Source: Oligoflexus sp.
Lineage (GTDB): Bacteria > Bdellovibrionota_B > Oligoflexia > Oligoflexales > Oligoflexaceae
Assembly (NCBI RefSeq): GCF_035712445.1
Contig: NZ_DASTAT010000109.1
Coordinates: 1 to 64,000 of the forward strand
DNA length: 64,000 nucleotides
Direction: 5' to 3'
Below, piece by piece: positions 16,982 to 25,171 of this stretch. Under the pieces are notes generated by a model. The model was not told where the DNA came from, searched no databases, and worked only from the letters and a program-made list of their open reading frames with translations. A program made the translations under genes and the position numbers. The first letter of the stretch is position 1. Every line of letters begins with the position of its first letter.

Positions 16982-17334
16982 TACTTCTTCTCCTTGATTT
17001 CACCATGTTCATCGAGCTGACCAAGCAAGTCTTCCAATGCTTTGAAACGTCCGAGCCAGAAGGCGCGGCATGTTTCAGCCCATTGCGAAACTTCCTTAAG
17101 GGGTTCGGGATTTAAAAGGCAGCGTCGCTCGCGGCCCTGTTTATCCTGGGTCACAAGCCCGGAATCCTGCAGGATTCGCAGATGCCGCGACACAGCAGGC
17201 AATGAAATATCAAAGGGTTTGGCCAGATCACTGACGATCGTTGGGCCATGGGATAGCATACGCACCATTTCCCGACGCGTGGGGTCCGCGAGGGCGGCGA
17301 AGACTTTATCAAGATCAAGGGCTGCACTGCTCAT
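16981..17334 (-). CDS. ArsR-family transcriptional repressor
   Basis: A 117-residue winged-helix regulator: KVFAALADPTRREMVRML, then SDLAKPFDISLPAVSRHLRIL (recognition helix) and LVTQDKQGRERRCLLNPEPL (wing). The CxC metal motif of classical ArsR/SmtB members (ELCVCDL) is absent: the equivalent stretch reads HGPTIVSDLAKPF. It is therefore of the non-metal subtype that accompanies SRPBCC/DUF899 genes and probably responds to another signal. It is first in a four-gene overlapping operon. Two TTAAC/GTTAA palindromes upstream are its likely autoregulatory operators. Confidence 0.93.
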   Translation of the reverse strand: MSSAALDLDKVFAALADPTRREMVRMLSHGPTIVSDLAKPFDISLPAVSRHLRILQDSGLVTQDKQGRERRCLLNPEPLKEVSQWAETCRAFWLGRFKALEDLLGQLDEHGEIKEKK

Positions 17335-17352
17335 GGTTCGTCCTCGGGATAG

Positions 17353-17368
17353 TTAACATAATTGTTAA
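17353..17368. promoter_or_regulatory. Proximal ArsR operator palindrome
   Basis: TTAACA (17353-17358), a TAAT spacer, and TGTTAA (17363-17368) form a perfect inverted repeat ending 18 bases upstream of the arsR start codon. Position and symmetry fit an autoregulatory operator. Confidence 0.65.
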
Positions 17369-17401
17369 GTATCACATGGAGAACTGTTCGGCAAGAAATA
17401 G

Positions 17402-17417
17402 TTAACAATTTAGTTAA
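17402..17417. promoter_or_regulatory. Distal ArsR operator palindrome
   Basis: TTAAC (17402-17406) and GTTAA (17413-17417) with a 6-base spacer repeat the half-site sequence of the proximal operator. The two centres are about 49 bases apart, close to five helical turns, which would allow cooperative binding on one DNA face. Confidence 0.55.
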
Positions 17418-17427
17418 ATATTTAAGC

Positions 17428-18696
17428 CTATGATATTATTTTATTTTTAGGCGATGACTCAAAAAAATAGATCCCCAAACCCAGCCCGAAGAGGATTAGG
17501 CCCCCGACCACGGAAACCCCGGGCAGGCTGAACGCGACCGTTACGCAGGCGATCAGACCCAGGCCTGACATCCATCGTGGGTAGAGTCTTTGTTCTTTGC
17601 TCAAGGTCCAGGCGGCAATATTCGCGATTGCATAGTACGTGAGGATCGCAAAGGAACTGAATCCGATCGCCGAACGCAAATCGGCAAAGCTCACCACCGC
17701 TGCCACGATCAGACCTACCATCAGCTCGGCGCGATGCGGAACCTTATGAACGGGATGCACGGCGCTTAAAGCGTGAGGAAGATCACGGCCCGAGGCCATG
17801 GCAAACGTGGTGCGACTGATGCCAGCCATGAGTGAAAGGAGAACGCTTAACGATGCAAAGCACGCACCGATCCGCACAACAGGAGCAAGGGCATGGAATC
17901 GACCGGATTCCACAGCCAAACGCAAAGGGGCCTGCGATTGAGCCAGCTGATCTATATCCACAGTCAGCACCGCACTGCCGATAATAAGCAGATAAACCGC
18001 GAGCGTGATACCAAGGGCAATAAGTATAGAACGAGGGATGGTTGTCCTCGGCTCCACCACCTCCTCTCCCAAAGTCGCAATCCGCGCATATCCGGCAAAG
18101 GCAAAGAACATAAGCCCGGACGCCTGCAAAAGCCCAGGGAAACCTCCGCGATCCAGCCAACCCGTGAGACGTGCCGTATCCACAGCGCCTCCACCCAGGG
18201 CCGCAAACGCCACAAGGGCAAGAGAACTCAGCACCAGAATGACGAGAATCTTCGTAGCCTGCGCAGTCTTCTTCACACCCATATAATTGATAAGAGTCAA
18301 AACCAAAACGGCCGTCACCGCCAAAGGCCGCGCGTAATCAGGCGCTGCATAGTAAGCAAAAGTCAGCGCCATGGCCGTGCAGCTGGCCAGCTTTCCCACT
18401 ACGAATCCCCAGCCCGCAAGAAAACCCCAAATGGGCCCGAGACGCTTCCGACCATAAACATAAGTCCCACCCGATTCCGGATAAAGCGCCGCAAGCTGGG
18501 CCATGGTGCTCGCATTCAGCCAGGCTATGCATCCTGCGATCACCACCGCCAGCAAAAGCCCGGTTCCCGCCGCAGCCGCAGCGGGTCCTGCCGCAGCAAA
18601 AATTCCCGCGCCTATCATGGAGCCCAGCCCCAAAATAACAGCGTCACCGGTATGAAGTCGTCGGGCCAATCGAGAGGGATCAAGCTGAGCGTCCAT
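17428..18696 (-). CDS. APC-superfamily amino acid permease
   Basis: About 422 residues with roughly twelve TM helices, in the amino acid-polyamine-organocation family. ATG 18696 (MDAQLDPSRLARRL) has AGGATG upstream; earlier in-frame codons give an implausible leader. The helix-1 consensus GLGSMIGAGIFAAAGPAA and the ALYPESGGTYVYGRKRLG segment are diagnostic, and FFAFAGYARIATLGEEVVEPRTTIPRSI covers the conserved helix 6 and following loop. It is likely a proton- or exchange-coupled amino acid transporter in the inner membrane; substrate cannot be read from sequence. It ends next to the arsR operators but is transcribed the same way, upstream of them. Confidence 0.93.
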   Translation of the reverse strand: MDAQLDPSRLARRLHTGDAVILGLGSMIGAGIFAAAGPAAAAAGTGLLLAVVIAGCIAWLNASTMAQLAALYPESGGTYVYGRKRLGPIWGFLAGWGFVVGKLASCTAMALTFAYYAAPDYARPLAVTAVLVLTLINYMGVKKTAQATKILVILVLSSLALVAFAALGGGAVDTARLTGWLDRGGFPGLLQASGLMFFAFAGYARIATLGEEVVEPRTTIPRSILIALGITLAVYLLIIGSAVLTVDIDQLAQSQAPLRLAVESGRFHALAPVVRIGACFASLSVLLSLMAGISRTTFAMASGRDLPHALSAVHPVHKVPHRAELMVGLIVAAVVSFADLRSAIGFSSFAILTYYAIANIAAWTLSKEQRLYPRWMSGLGLIACVTVAFSLPGVSVVGGLILFGLGLGIYFFESSPKNKIIS

Positions 18697-19152
18697 GAGA
18701 CATCCTATGCGGGCTTGCGATAAATAGTGGTTCCTCTGATTAAAAATCAAGAAAAACATAGAACCTTTTCAAAAAAATTTTGCTGCATAAAACCTGGAAG
18801 CACAATACTCATGTGTAATATTGTTTCCGCCGCATTCAAAGCTCATCAGGAGTCCGACGTCAGTCACAACGAGGGGACCACCTCCATAACCATGTATGGA
18901 TCGTCTGAAGTCATTTGGTGAAAGCTCCAGACGAATACGTGCAAGCTTCCTGGCACAATTGTGAGTGCCGCCCACATGCCATCAAGTACCTGAAATTAAC
19001 TCTTTGCCGGATCTGATCAAAGTCATGAAACTCTTGAGATGGGACCGACAATAAGTTTCATTTACTTACATACATGAGTGGATTTATAACTTCGCATTAA
19101 GGTTTTTACGAGGATGTCCGATTTTTAACAATGAGAGCCATGGGGGACTTCA
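18697..19152. other. AT-rich intergenic stretch, no gene recognised
   Basis: About 450 bases noticeably richer in A and T than the flanks. A 68-codon minus-strand frame (18769-18975) and a 36-codon plus-strand frame exist but have no ribosome site or recognisable family, so neither is called. This looks like the edge of a decayed accessory patch that extends to about 21 kb. Confidence 0.5.
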
Positions 19153-19462
19153 ATGAGGCTTGTTCTATATCTTGCAATCTACTTGTCTATTTCTACGTGC
19201 AGTCGACACGACCTGCAAATTGGAAGGACTATCCATCACACTCAAACAAATTAACAACGAAACGGCTGAAGCTCGATACCCAGACGGAAGTGTATCAATT
19301 TTGAATTGTTCCTCAGTAACTCGCACCAATACAATGAAATCAACTTCGTGCCCACCCGTTAGTCAAGATAAAAATTTCCTTGCTGATGAATACTTTGATG
19401 AGAAACTCATCGGAGGCTGTTACAGAAGCGAAACCCGAACTTGTACAGTAGGGGCGATATAA
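19153..19462 (+). pseudogene. Frameshifted small secreted-protein gene
   Basis: ATG 19153 follows GGGGGA and encodes a signal-peptide-like start (MRLVLYLAIYLSISTCS), but this frame stops after 33 codons. The next frame, open from 19160 to 19462, continues with a cysteine-containing sequence (DTTCKLEGLSITLKQIN, NCSSVTRTN, SCPPVSQDK, GGCYRSETRTC). Codon use and composition switch frames near 19200. A third frame after about 19441 (GDITELKSLLDRLKQTS) may be the original C-terminus. Either this is a broken gene with one or two frameshifts, or translation starts at TTG 19160. No family recognised. Confidence 0.4.
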
Positions 19463-19489
19463 CAGAACTTAAAAGCCTACTGGATCGCC

Positions 19490-20527
19490 TTAAACAAACC
19501 TCTGTTCTACCCAACCCGATCCCTTCTCAAAATGCACCTTTGCCATCGCGCCGTTCACCAGAGTCATCTGGGGAACTGCATGACCAATATCGCAATCGTA
19601 GACGACAGGCAGATCCAGTTCAGCGAGTACGTCTTCAAGGACTTCTTCGTACTGCAGCTTTTCCGCTTCGAGCGGATTGGGTCCACCCGAACGGCCGAGA
19701 ATTATTCCACGAATGCCTTCAAACCAACCCGCCATTTTCATGTTAAAAAGATGGCGATGGACTGAAGTAGGATTTTGTTTACAGTTTTCAAGGTAAATGA
19801 TGACGCCATCGCCGTGGTGTCGGCGAATGAAGCCCGGGACATCTCCGAAGCGCGTACCTACGAGGAAACAAATCGTATCAAGACAGCCCCCTATTAGACG
19901 CCCGCTGAACGAAATAGGCCCGACCTTGTCAGTCCCAAGAACCTTCCACTCGGTCAGTTCCGTGAGATTATAAGCCACATCTGGCTCGACCTGGAAATCG
20001 CCCCACTTCTTCTGCCATTTTTGCGAAGCGTTCTGCCGATAGCTCTGGCCTTGACTCAATCGCAGAATATTCAGAGCCCCTTTTGTCAGGTCATCTATTT
20101 GAGACGGTACAAAATCGATCAGGTTGCAGCCGTGGGAAGTGGCAATATCCGTCAGCAGCGTGATCGGCATCATATAGGTGCTTGTGTCCGAATACCCTTG
20201 CACCCACGTCGGATTCTTTTTCAAGCTTTCAAAATCAATGAGAGGTAAAAGAGAGTGCGCGATCTCCCCTCCCCAAGGAGGAAAGATGAGATCAACTTTG
20301 GGGTCATTCCAGAAGCGCATAAACTCCGCAATCCGCTTTTCCTTCGGTCCACTGACATGCTTGTAATCGGACCTTAGACAGTCGCCCTCGATCAATTGAA
20401 AACCTTGGCTCCTAAGATGTGCGATCGCGATATCCAAGCGTTTGTGACAACCAGAGGAGACACCGCTCGAGGGCGCAGTAACCGCAATCGTTGAACCGGA
20501 TTTCAAGGGGCCGGGATAGCGAATCAT
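19490..20527 (-). CDS. S66-family peptidase (LD-carboxypeptidase/MccF-like)
   Basis: A 345-residue protein of the S66 serine peptidase family, whose members cleave murein tetrapeptides (LdcA) or detoxify microcin C-type nucleotide-peptides (MccF). The Ser-Glu-His triad is visible as GYSDTS (nucleophile after LKKNPTWVQ), the Glu of IIYLENC, and the His of CDIGHAVPQ. The length and the long insert between nucleophile and Glu (LSQGQSYRQNASQKWQKKW) favour the MccF/YocD-like branch over LdcA. No signal peptide, so cytosolic. It lies between two decayed loci, suggesting an accessory or recently acquired position. Confidence 0.9.
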   Translation of the reverse strand: MIRYPGPLKSGSTIAVTAPSSGVSSGCHKRLDIAIAHLRSQGFQLIEGDCLRSDYKHVSGPKEKRIAEFMRFWNDPKVDLIFPPWGGEIAHSLLPLIDFESLKKNPTWVQGYSDTSTYMMPITLLTDIATSHGCNLIDFVPSQIDDLTKGALNILRLSQGQSYRQNASQKWQKKWGDFQVEPDVAYNLTELTEWKVLGTDKVGPISFSGRLIGGCLDTICFLVGTRFGDVPGFIRRHHGDGVIIYLENCKQNPTSVHRHLFNMKMAGWFEGIRGIILGRSGGPNPLEAEKLQYEEVLEDVLAELDLPVVYDCDIGHAVPQMTLVNGAMAKVHFEKGSGWVEQRFV

Positions 20528-20678
20528 TTCAGCTCCAATGGCATAGGCTGAGCGAAAACCATGCTCACTATCTTTCTACATTTTTCTCAACCGGGCAAGC
20601 CTGTTTCGCTTATAGACATATCCGAAACCTGTTGAAATCTTAAGAAGGAGTTTTTAACCTTGGCGACTTCAACTGACC

Positions 20679-20890
20679 TTGTTGTGCTGTCTATCTGTTG
20701 CGGTTGACGTGGCGAAAAGTCTCGACCGATTTCAAATGCCCTATGAACTCTGGATTCGAATGGAATCGCTTCTGCTTGTTCGTCCTACCGATGCAAGCCC
20801 AGCACCATTCATGATTACTTTCAGGAGTGGGTGGAACTGGGTATCTGCGCGCGAATGCGGGAATTGACTCTGACGGAATACGCCCCTTGA
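20679..20890 (+). pseudogene. IS5-family transposase remnant
   Basis: One frame (20679 onward) gives FQMPYELWIRMESLLLVRP, matching the N-terminal helix of IS5-type transposases (usually DELWxxIEPLLP). The sequence jumps at about 20800 to the frame starting 20801, which reads STIHDYFQEWVELGICARM and ends at TGA 20888-20890. This matches the S(T/S)VHxRFQEWxxxGVFxxL segment that normally lies about 40 residues further on. The intervening residues are missing, so this is a deleted, frameshifted fragment. No terminal inverted repeats were found. The opposite-strand frame 20691-21002 is its shadow. Confidence 0.5.
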
Positions 20891-20991
20891 TTGTTCGTTC
20901 GAAGGCCTGAACCTTATTCATAAGGGCCTGGCTTAATCTAAAGGGACCGTCCATGAGGTAAACGGACGCTCCCCAGTCAAGGGCGGCCGTA

Positions 20992-22950
20992 TCAGGTTCC
21001 AATCACACCACCGTCTTTTTTCGTGATCACAACAGTCGCTGAACGTGGGCGGGTGCGGCCGTCGCTCGCCGGGAAGCTCAGCACGGGATGCTGAATATTC
21101 ACAAACATGGACGTGGATTCCGGGTTGAAGGCAATCCCTGTGATTTCACAGCCGCGCGGGCCCACCATAAAGCGGCGGATTTCGCGGGTGGCGGGATCAG
21201 CAGCCAGCATCTGATTCAAACCCAGCACCTGGTTTTCGGGCGCGGCATCATCATAATCGGTCTGTATCCAAAGGCGTCCGGAAGCATCAAAGGCTATTCC
21301 ATCAGGACTACCAAACACATCACCTTTGATATTACCCTTCAGATTTTCTGTGGCTGCATTCGGATCACCACAGAGAACAAAAATATCCCAGCGGAAGGTC
21401 TTCGAACGTGGATTGCGACCATCCTCGGCCAGTTTCATGATATGACCGTAAAGGTTTTTCTCCCGGGGATTGGCTGCATTCAGCGCCTGGCGACCGGAAT
21501 CCGTCCCACGATTTTTGTTGTTGGTCAGCGTCACAAAGATTTCACCCGTCTGGGGATGAATAGCCACCCACTCCGGACGATCCATAGGCGTGCCACCCAC
21601 GTGATCAGCGGCCGCACGCGCATTGATCAGAACATCCGCCTGATCGACAAAGCCGTTCATGCGATTCAATCCGTTGCGTCCATGCGTCAGCTCCAGCCAT
21701 TCCCCGTTGCCATCTTCATGAAAATACGCGACATAAAGCGTCCCGCTATCCAGAAGCTGCCGATTGGCTGCAGAGTTATTCGCTTCATAACGTCCGTTGG
21801 GAACGAATTTATAGAGATATTCCCCGCGCGAATCATCGCCCATGTAAAAGGCCATATGACCTTCGGCATCCTGATAGCATTCGCAATTTTCATGCGAGAA
21901 GCGGCCCATCGCCGTCCGCTTTACCGGCGTGAATGTGGGATCGAAAGGATCCACTTCCACCACCCAACCAAAGCGGTTGACCTCGTTCACATATCCGCCG
22001 TATTCCTGCTCACTCTTAAAGCCTACATCAAAACGTGGATCCGCCGTTTCCCATTTCAATTCCGATGCCGTAAGCACACCATAGCGCTGCTGCTCGCGGC
22101 GGGTTTTCAAATCATCGGCATTCGCGTTGGCGAAATAGTTTTGAAAGTTCTCTTCACAGGTCAGATAGGTGCCCCAAGGCGTGCGGCTGGCCGCGCAGTT
22201 ATTCAGCGTACCGAGCACATTTTTGCCTGTAGGATCGGCGACTGTTTTCATGCGCGGATGCCCTGCGGCCGGTCCACTGATAAGCATAGGAGTATTCATA
22301 TGAAGGCGGCGTCCCCACGGGGAGTTCGGCACGACTTCCCACGCACCCGCCATGGTCCGGCGAATTTCAATCACACTGACGCCGTGCGCGGCCTGTTCCT
22401 TCTGCACTTCAACCAAAAGGCGACGGCCTTCGGCATCGGCGGTCGGACCATTGGGATGCAGAGTCGCCGGCTCCACATATTCATGATTCATCACCAAAAG
22501 CCCATGATCCTTTTTCCCGGGAAAGGGATAAAAAATCATTCCATCATGGGATTGACCGGCCTGCTGCTCCTGCTCCAGCGCCGTATTGCTTCCATCGCTT
22601 TTCCACGACGCCGCGCCGGCAACCACAGGATCACCCCAGGCAAAGAGGGTCTGAGCCTGATAACCTTCGGCAACTTTGACCGCATCAAAGGTCGCATCAA
22701 AAATCGCCGGAACCGCGGCAAAGCCTAGAAGTGCCGCCGTGGGAGCCCCTGTTACGTTCTGACCGACGCGATCCGGTTCAGGTGCGGGCTTCGGATCCTT
22801 ATCTCCGTTGGCCGAACCGCAGGCAGGGACCAGAGCCCCAAACACTCCAGCGGCGGCCATTCCCAATCCACCGGCCAAAAGGCGACGGCGGCCCATGGTG
22901 CTGTTGATTAGATCATGAAGGGTCGGACGTAACTCGTGGCTCGATGTCAT
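20992..22950 (-). CDS. phoX: PhoX-family phosphatase, Tat-exported
   Basis: A 652-residue PhoX (DUF839) protein; characterised members are calcium/iron-dependent alkaline phosphatases releasing phosphate from phosphoesters outside the inner membrane. The N-terminus has a twin-arginine signal (GRRRLLAGGLG) ending ALVPACGS, so it may also be lipidated. Family segments are visible: GLLVMNHEYVEP, GTLNNCAASRTPWGTYLTCEENF, NRFGWVVEVDPFDP, GRFSHENCECYQDAEG, YMGDDSRGEYLYKFVP, RPEWVAIHPQTGEIFVTLTNN and SPDGIAFDASGRLWIQTD. Glu and Asp ligands in NHEY and CEEN are conserved. It is monocistronic; I see no convincing Pho box upstream. Confidence 0.94.
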   Translation of the reverse strand: MTSSHELRPTLHDLINSTMGRRRLLAGGLGMAAAGVFGALVPACGSANGDKDPKPAPEPDRVGQNVTGAPTAALLGFAAVPAIFDATFDAVKVAEGYQAQTLFAWGDPVVAGAASWKSDGSNTALEQEQQAGQSHDGMIFYPFPGKKDHGLLVMNHEYVEPATLHPNGPTADAEGRRLLVEVQKEQAAHGVSVIEIRRTMAGAWEVVPNSPWGRRLHMNTPMLISGPAAGHPRMKTVADPTGKNVLGTLNNCAASRTPWGTYLTCEENFQNYFANANADDLKTRREQQRYGVLTASELKWETADPRFDVGFKSEQEYGGYVNEVNRFGWVVEVDPFDPTFTPVKRTAMGRFSHENCECYQDAEGHMAFYMGDDSRGEYLYKFVPNGRYEANNSAANRQLLDSGTLYVAYFHEDGNGEWLELTHGRNGLNRMNGFVDQADVLINARAAADHVGGTPMDRPEWVAIHPQTGEIFVTLTNNKNRGTDSGRQALNAANPREKNLYGHIMKLAEDGRNPRSKTFRWDIFVLCGDPNAATENLKGNIKGDVFGSPDGIAFDASGRLWIQTDYDDAAPENQVLGLNQMLAADPATREIRRFMVGPRGCEITGIAFNPESTSMFVNIQHPVLSFPASDGRTRPRSATVVITKKDGGVIGT

Positions 22951-23137
22951 AAGCAGTCTCCCATGAAGGTTCGCTGCCGTACTTTTAGTCGAGCCTCGTC
23001 CGGGAAGATTAAAAGTCCCATAAATATTTCATGAATGTTCCTCCTCATCCCCCGAGCGTCTGCTAGGCAAATTTACTCAAAGCAGCTAAACTTAAGGTCC
23101 TGACCCCCTCGTCAACGCCAGAATTGCAAGGATCGCA

Positions 23138-24349
23138 ATGGATCTGCTCTTCAATGCCAAAGTGGATTTTATTCTTCTTCTCGGTCGATCCCTTCACGGC
23201 TGCGGAGCAGCAGCCCACCACCTGGAACGCGCCCTCACCAAGACCGCCTATAAACTGGAACTGCAGTGCGAACTGCTCGCGTTCCCGACCGGCATCCTGA
23301 TCACACTGACCAAAGGCGAGCAGCAGAAAACGGTCGTGATCCGTACCGAGCCGGGGCAAATAGATCTTTCCAAATTAAGCCGTATTGATGAAGCCGCCGA
23401 CCTTGTGATTGCCGGTAAACGCAGTCTTTTGGAAGGGACGCATACCATCGAAAGCATACACCTCGGCGGCCTGGATTTTCCGAAATGGCTGATGGTGATG
23501 AGTTACATGCTCGCATCGGGCGGAATGATCACGGCCTTGCGTGGATCATGGACTGACCTGGCGCTGGCCAGCATTATCGGTTTGATCGTCGGTGTGCTTG
23601 ATATCTTCGGCAGTCGCTGGCTGCCCATGCGTCAGCTCTTTGGTGCGCTGGCGTCTTTCATTTCGGTTCTGCTCGCGAGTCTCGTCGCACCGCATTTTCC
23701 GAGTCTGTCCCAGGATAAAGTGATCCTGGCCGGCGTGATTGTTCTGCTTCCCGGTCTTGCCCTGGTCGTATCGTTCGTCGAACTTTCCACCAAAAATCTT
23801 CTTTCGGGCACCGCGCGTCTTGCCGGTGCAACGGGTGAACTTTTAAAGATCGTATTCACCGTGGCCTTGGCCAAGACCATACTCAAATCCTCGGAAACCG
23901 CAGTCTTCGATGCAACACTGGCCCCGCTTCCAGGGTGGACCGAAGTGCCCGGCGTCACGGCTCTGGCTATGGGTTTTCTCTTCCTCTTCCGCGTCCGGCC
24001 GCGCAACATGCCCTCGGCATTTATGGTCTCCGTCGCTTCCTATTCCATAGCGCGCATGGGCACGAATTATCTCGGCCAGGAGTTGACCTTCTTCGTCGCC
24101 GGCGCCTTTGTTGCGATGGTCAGCAATCTGCTGGCCCGTATTCTCAAGCGTCCAGGGATGATCACCATGCTTCCCGGCATCATTCTCATCGTTCCCGGCT
24201 CGATCAACTACAAGGGCTTTATTGCTATGTTTGAACGCGATGTGATGGATACAGTAACCACGGTATTCACCGTCGTGATCATTGCCGTCTCCATCGTAGC
24301 CGGCATGTTCTTCGGTAATACCGTGGTTCCGCCGCGCCGCAGTCTTTAA
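23138..24349 (+). CDS. Threonine/serine exporter (ThrE family)
   Basis: A 403-residue member of the ThrE family (DUF1212 plus DUF3815-like C-terminal part in one chain). It exports small amino acids across the inner membrane. An N-terminal cytosolic domain (LLLGRSLHGCGAAAHHLERAL, characteristic of the family) is followed by about ten TMs from residue 110 (LMVMSYMLASGGMI, LASIIGLIVGVLDI, VILAGVIVLLPGLALV, FFVAGAFVAMVSNLLARI, MLPGIILIVPGSI). The last motif matches the conserved PGxxxLVPGS element. The start is the ATG at 23138, without a clear ribosome site. Its 3' end overlaps the convergent DUF4360 gene by 4 bases. Confidence 0.9.
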   Translation: MDLLFNAKVDFILLLGRSLHGCGAAAHHLERALTKTAYKLELQCELLAFPTGILITLTKGEQQKTVVIRTEPGQIDLSKLSRIDEAADLVIAGKRSLLEGTHTIESIHLGGLDFPKWLMVMSYMLASGGMITALRGSWTDLALASIIGLIVGVLDIFGSRWLPMRQLFGALASFISVLLASLVAPHFPSLSQDKVILAGVIVLLPGLALVVSFVELSTKNLLSGTARLAGATGELLKIVFTVALAKTILKSSETAVFDATLAPLPGWTEVPGVTALAMGFLFLFRVRPRNMPSAFMVSVASYSIARMGTNYLGQELTFFVAGAFVAMVSNLLARILKRPGMITMLPGIILIVPGSINYKGFIAMFERDVMDTVTTVFTVVIIAVSIVAGMFFGNTVVPPRRSL

Positions 24350-24966
24350 ACGGGGCAGCGTCTCCAGTTGAGCTGCATCTTCAGGATGTTCGACTCCCAG
24401 TGCGAACCCAGCTCAAGAAATCCTCGGGCTTCAGGTTCAGGCGGGGAAACATTCGACTGAATGCGTACCAGAGTATTGATGTTCAGTTTTCTGGGCGCTG
24501 CACAGGTGGACCAGCTTTGAGCCGCTATCGAAAAGACGTCACGAAACCTGAAATCACTTTCAACCGGACCCTGGAATATTTGCGACAGTCGCTGTCCCGT
24601 GCCGCCCTCAAAAAAATACTGCAGCCCTACCTCAGCCCGCAGACCCGCATCGAGTTTCACGAAACCACTGTTTTCCCAGGACCCCAGGGAATATTGCCAG
24701 CCTTGCGGCACAGCGACATCCAAAGTGATGACGCAATTTTTTCGCGACAGAACCTTCGCGAGCCCTGGTCCCCATTCAACCAGCATGCTGGGAAGCATCA
24801 TCACCAATTCATCCTGGTCCAGCACCACCCCAAGCTCAGGACTGGACGCCGGGCATCCCGAGCCCGAAGCTACGACAGAACGCAGGTAGGCGCCCTCCGG
24901 TGCCGCCTGCAGACCATGGGTCGCGATCAGCGTAAAAAAGACCAAGGTACCTTGAATCATTTTCAT
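24346..24966 (-). CDS. DUF4360-type secreted protein
   Basis: A 206-residue protein with a signal peptide (MKMIQGTLVFFTLIATHGLQA). AAGGAAATT lies before ATG 24966; an upstream in-frame start is unsupported. Residues after the signal match the DUF4360 pattern known from fungi and some bacteria: SGSGCPASSPEL, the central SRKNCVITLDVAVPQGWQY, GFVKLDAGLRAEVGLQYFFEGG, and near the end SWSTCAAPRKLNINTLVRI. Four conserved cysteines probably pair as disulfides. Family function is unknown; members are secreted. Confidence 0.8.
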   Translation of the reverse strand: MKMIQGTLVFFTLIATHGLQAAPEGAYLRSVVASGSGCPASSPELGVVLDQDELVMMLPSMLVEWGPGLAKVLSRKNCVITLDVAVPQGWQYSLGSWENSGFVKLDAGLRAEVGLQYFFEGGTGQRLSQIFQGPVESDFRFRDVFSIAAQSWSTCAAPRKLNINTLVRIQSNVSPPEPEARGFLELGSHWESNILKMQLNWRRCPV

Positions 24967-25015
24967 AGCAATTTCCTTAAGACAGGGCTGGTCCGAAAGA
25001 GACCATGATCCCATG

Positions 25016-25144
25016 ATGGAAACGTACGAAGTCCGTTTTTGCGCCCAAAAAATGGCTCAATTCTCGCAGGCGTATACGCAGGAATACGAAGAAACCCGCG
25101 ATGCGCTCGGGCAGGTCTTTGGGATGACCGAAGAAAGGTCATAA
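25016..25144 (+). CDS. Possible 42-residue protein
   Basis: An open frame of 42 codons (METYEVRFCAQKMAQFS, ending GQVFGMTEERS) lies in the gap between the divergent DUF4360 gene and the vWA lipoprotein gene. It is helical and glutamine/glutamate-rich without repeats. ATG codons at 25013 and 25016 are both in frame; only a weak AAAGAGA precedes them. It ends 27 bases before the next gene's start, which would suit an operon leader gene. No homologue recognised. Confidence 0.3.
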   Translation: METYEVRFCAQKMAQFSQAYTQEYEETRDALGQVFGMTEERS

Positions 25145-25171
25145 CACCCACGCTGCCCCATGGAGAAAACC

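Noticed and set aside
18769..18975. 68-codon minus-strand frame in the AT-rich gap
   Set aside because: No ribosome site, no recognised family.
20691..21002. 103-codon minus-strand frame after phoX
   Set aside because: It is antisense to the transposase remnant, begins within phoX at a TTG and has no ribosome site.
21088..22728. 546-codon frame opposite phoX
   Set aside because: Shadow of phoX, histidine/arginine-rich junk composition.
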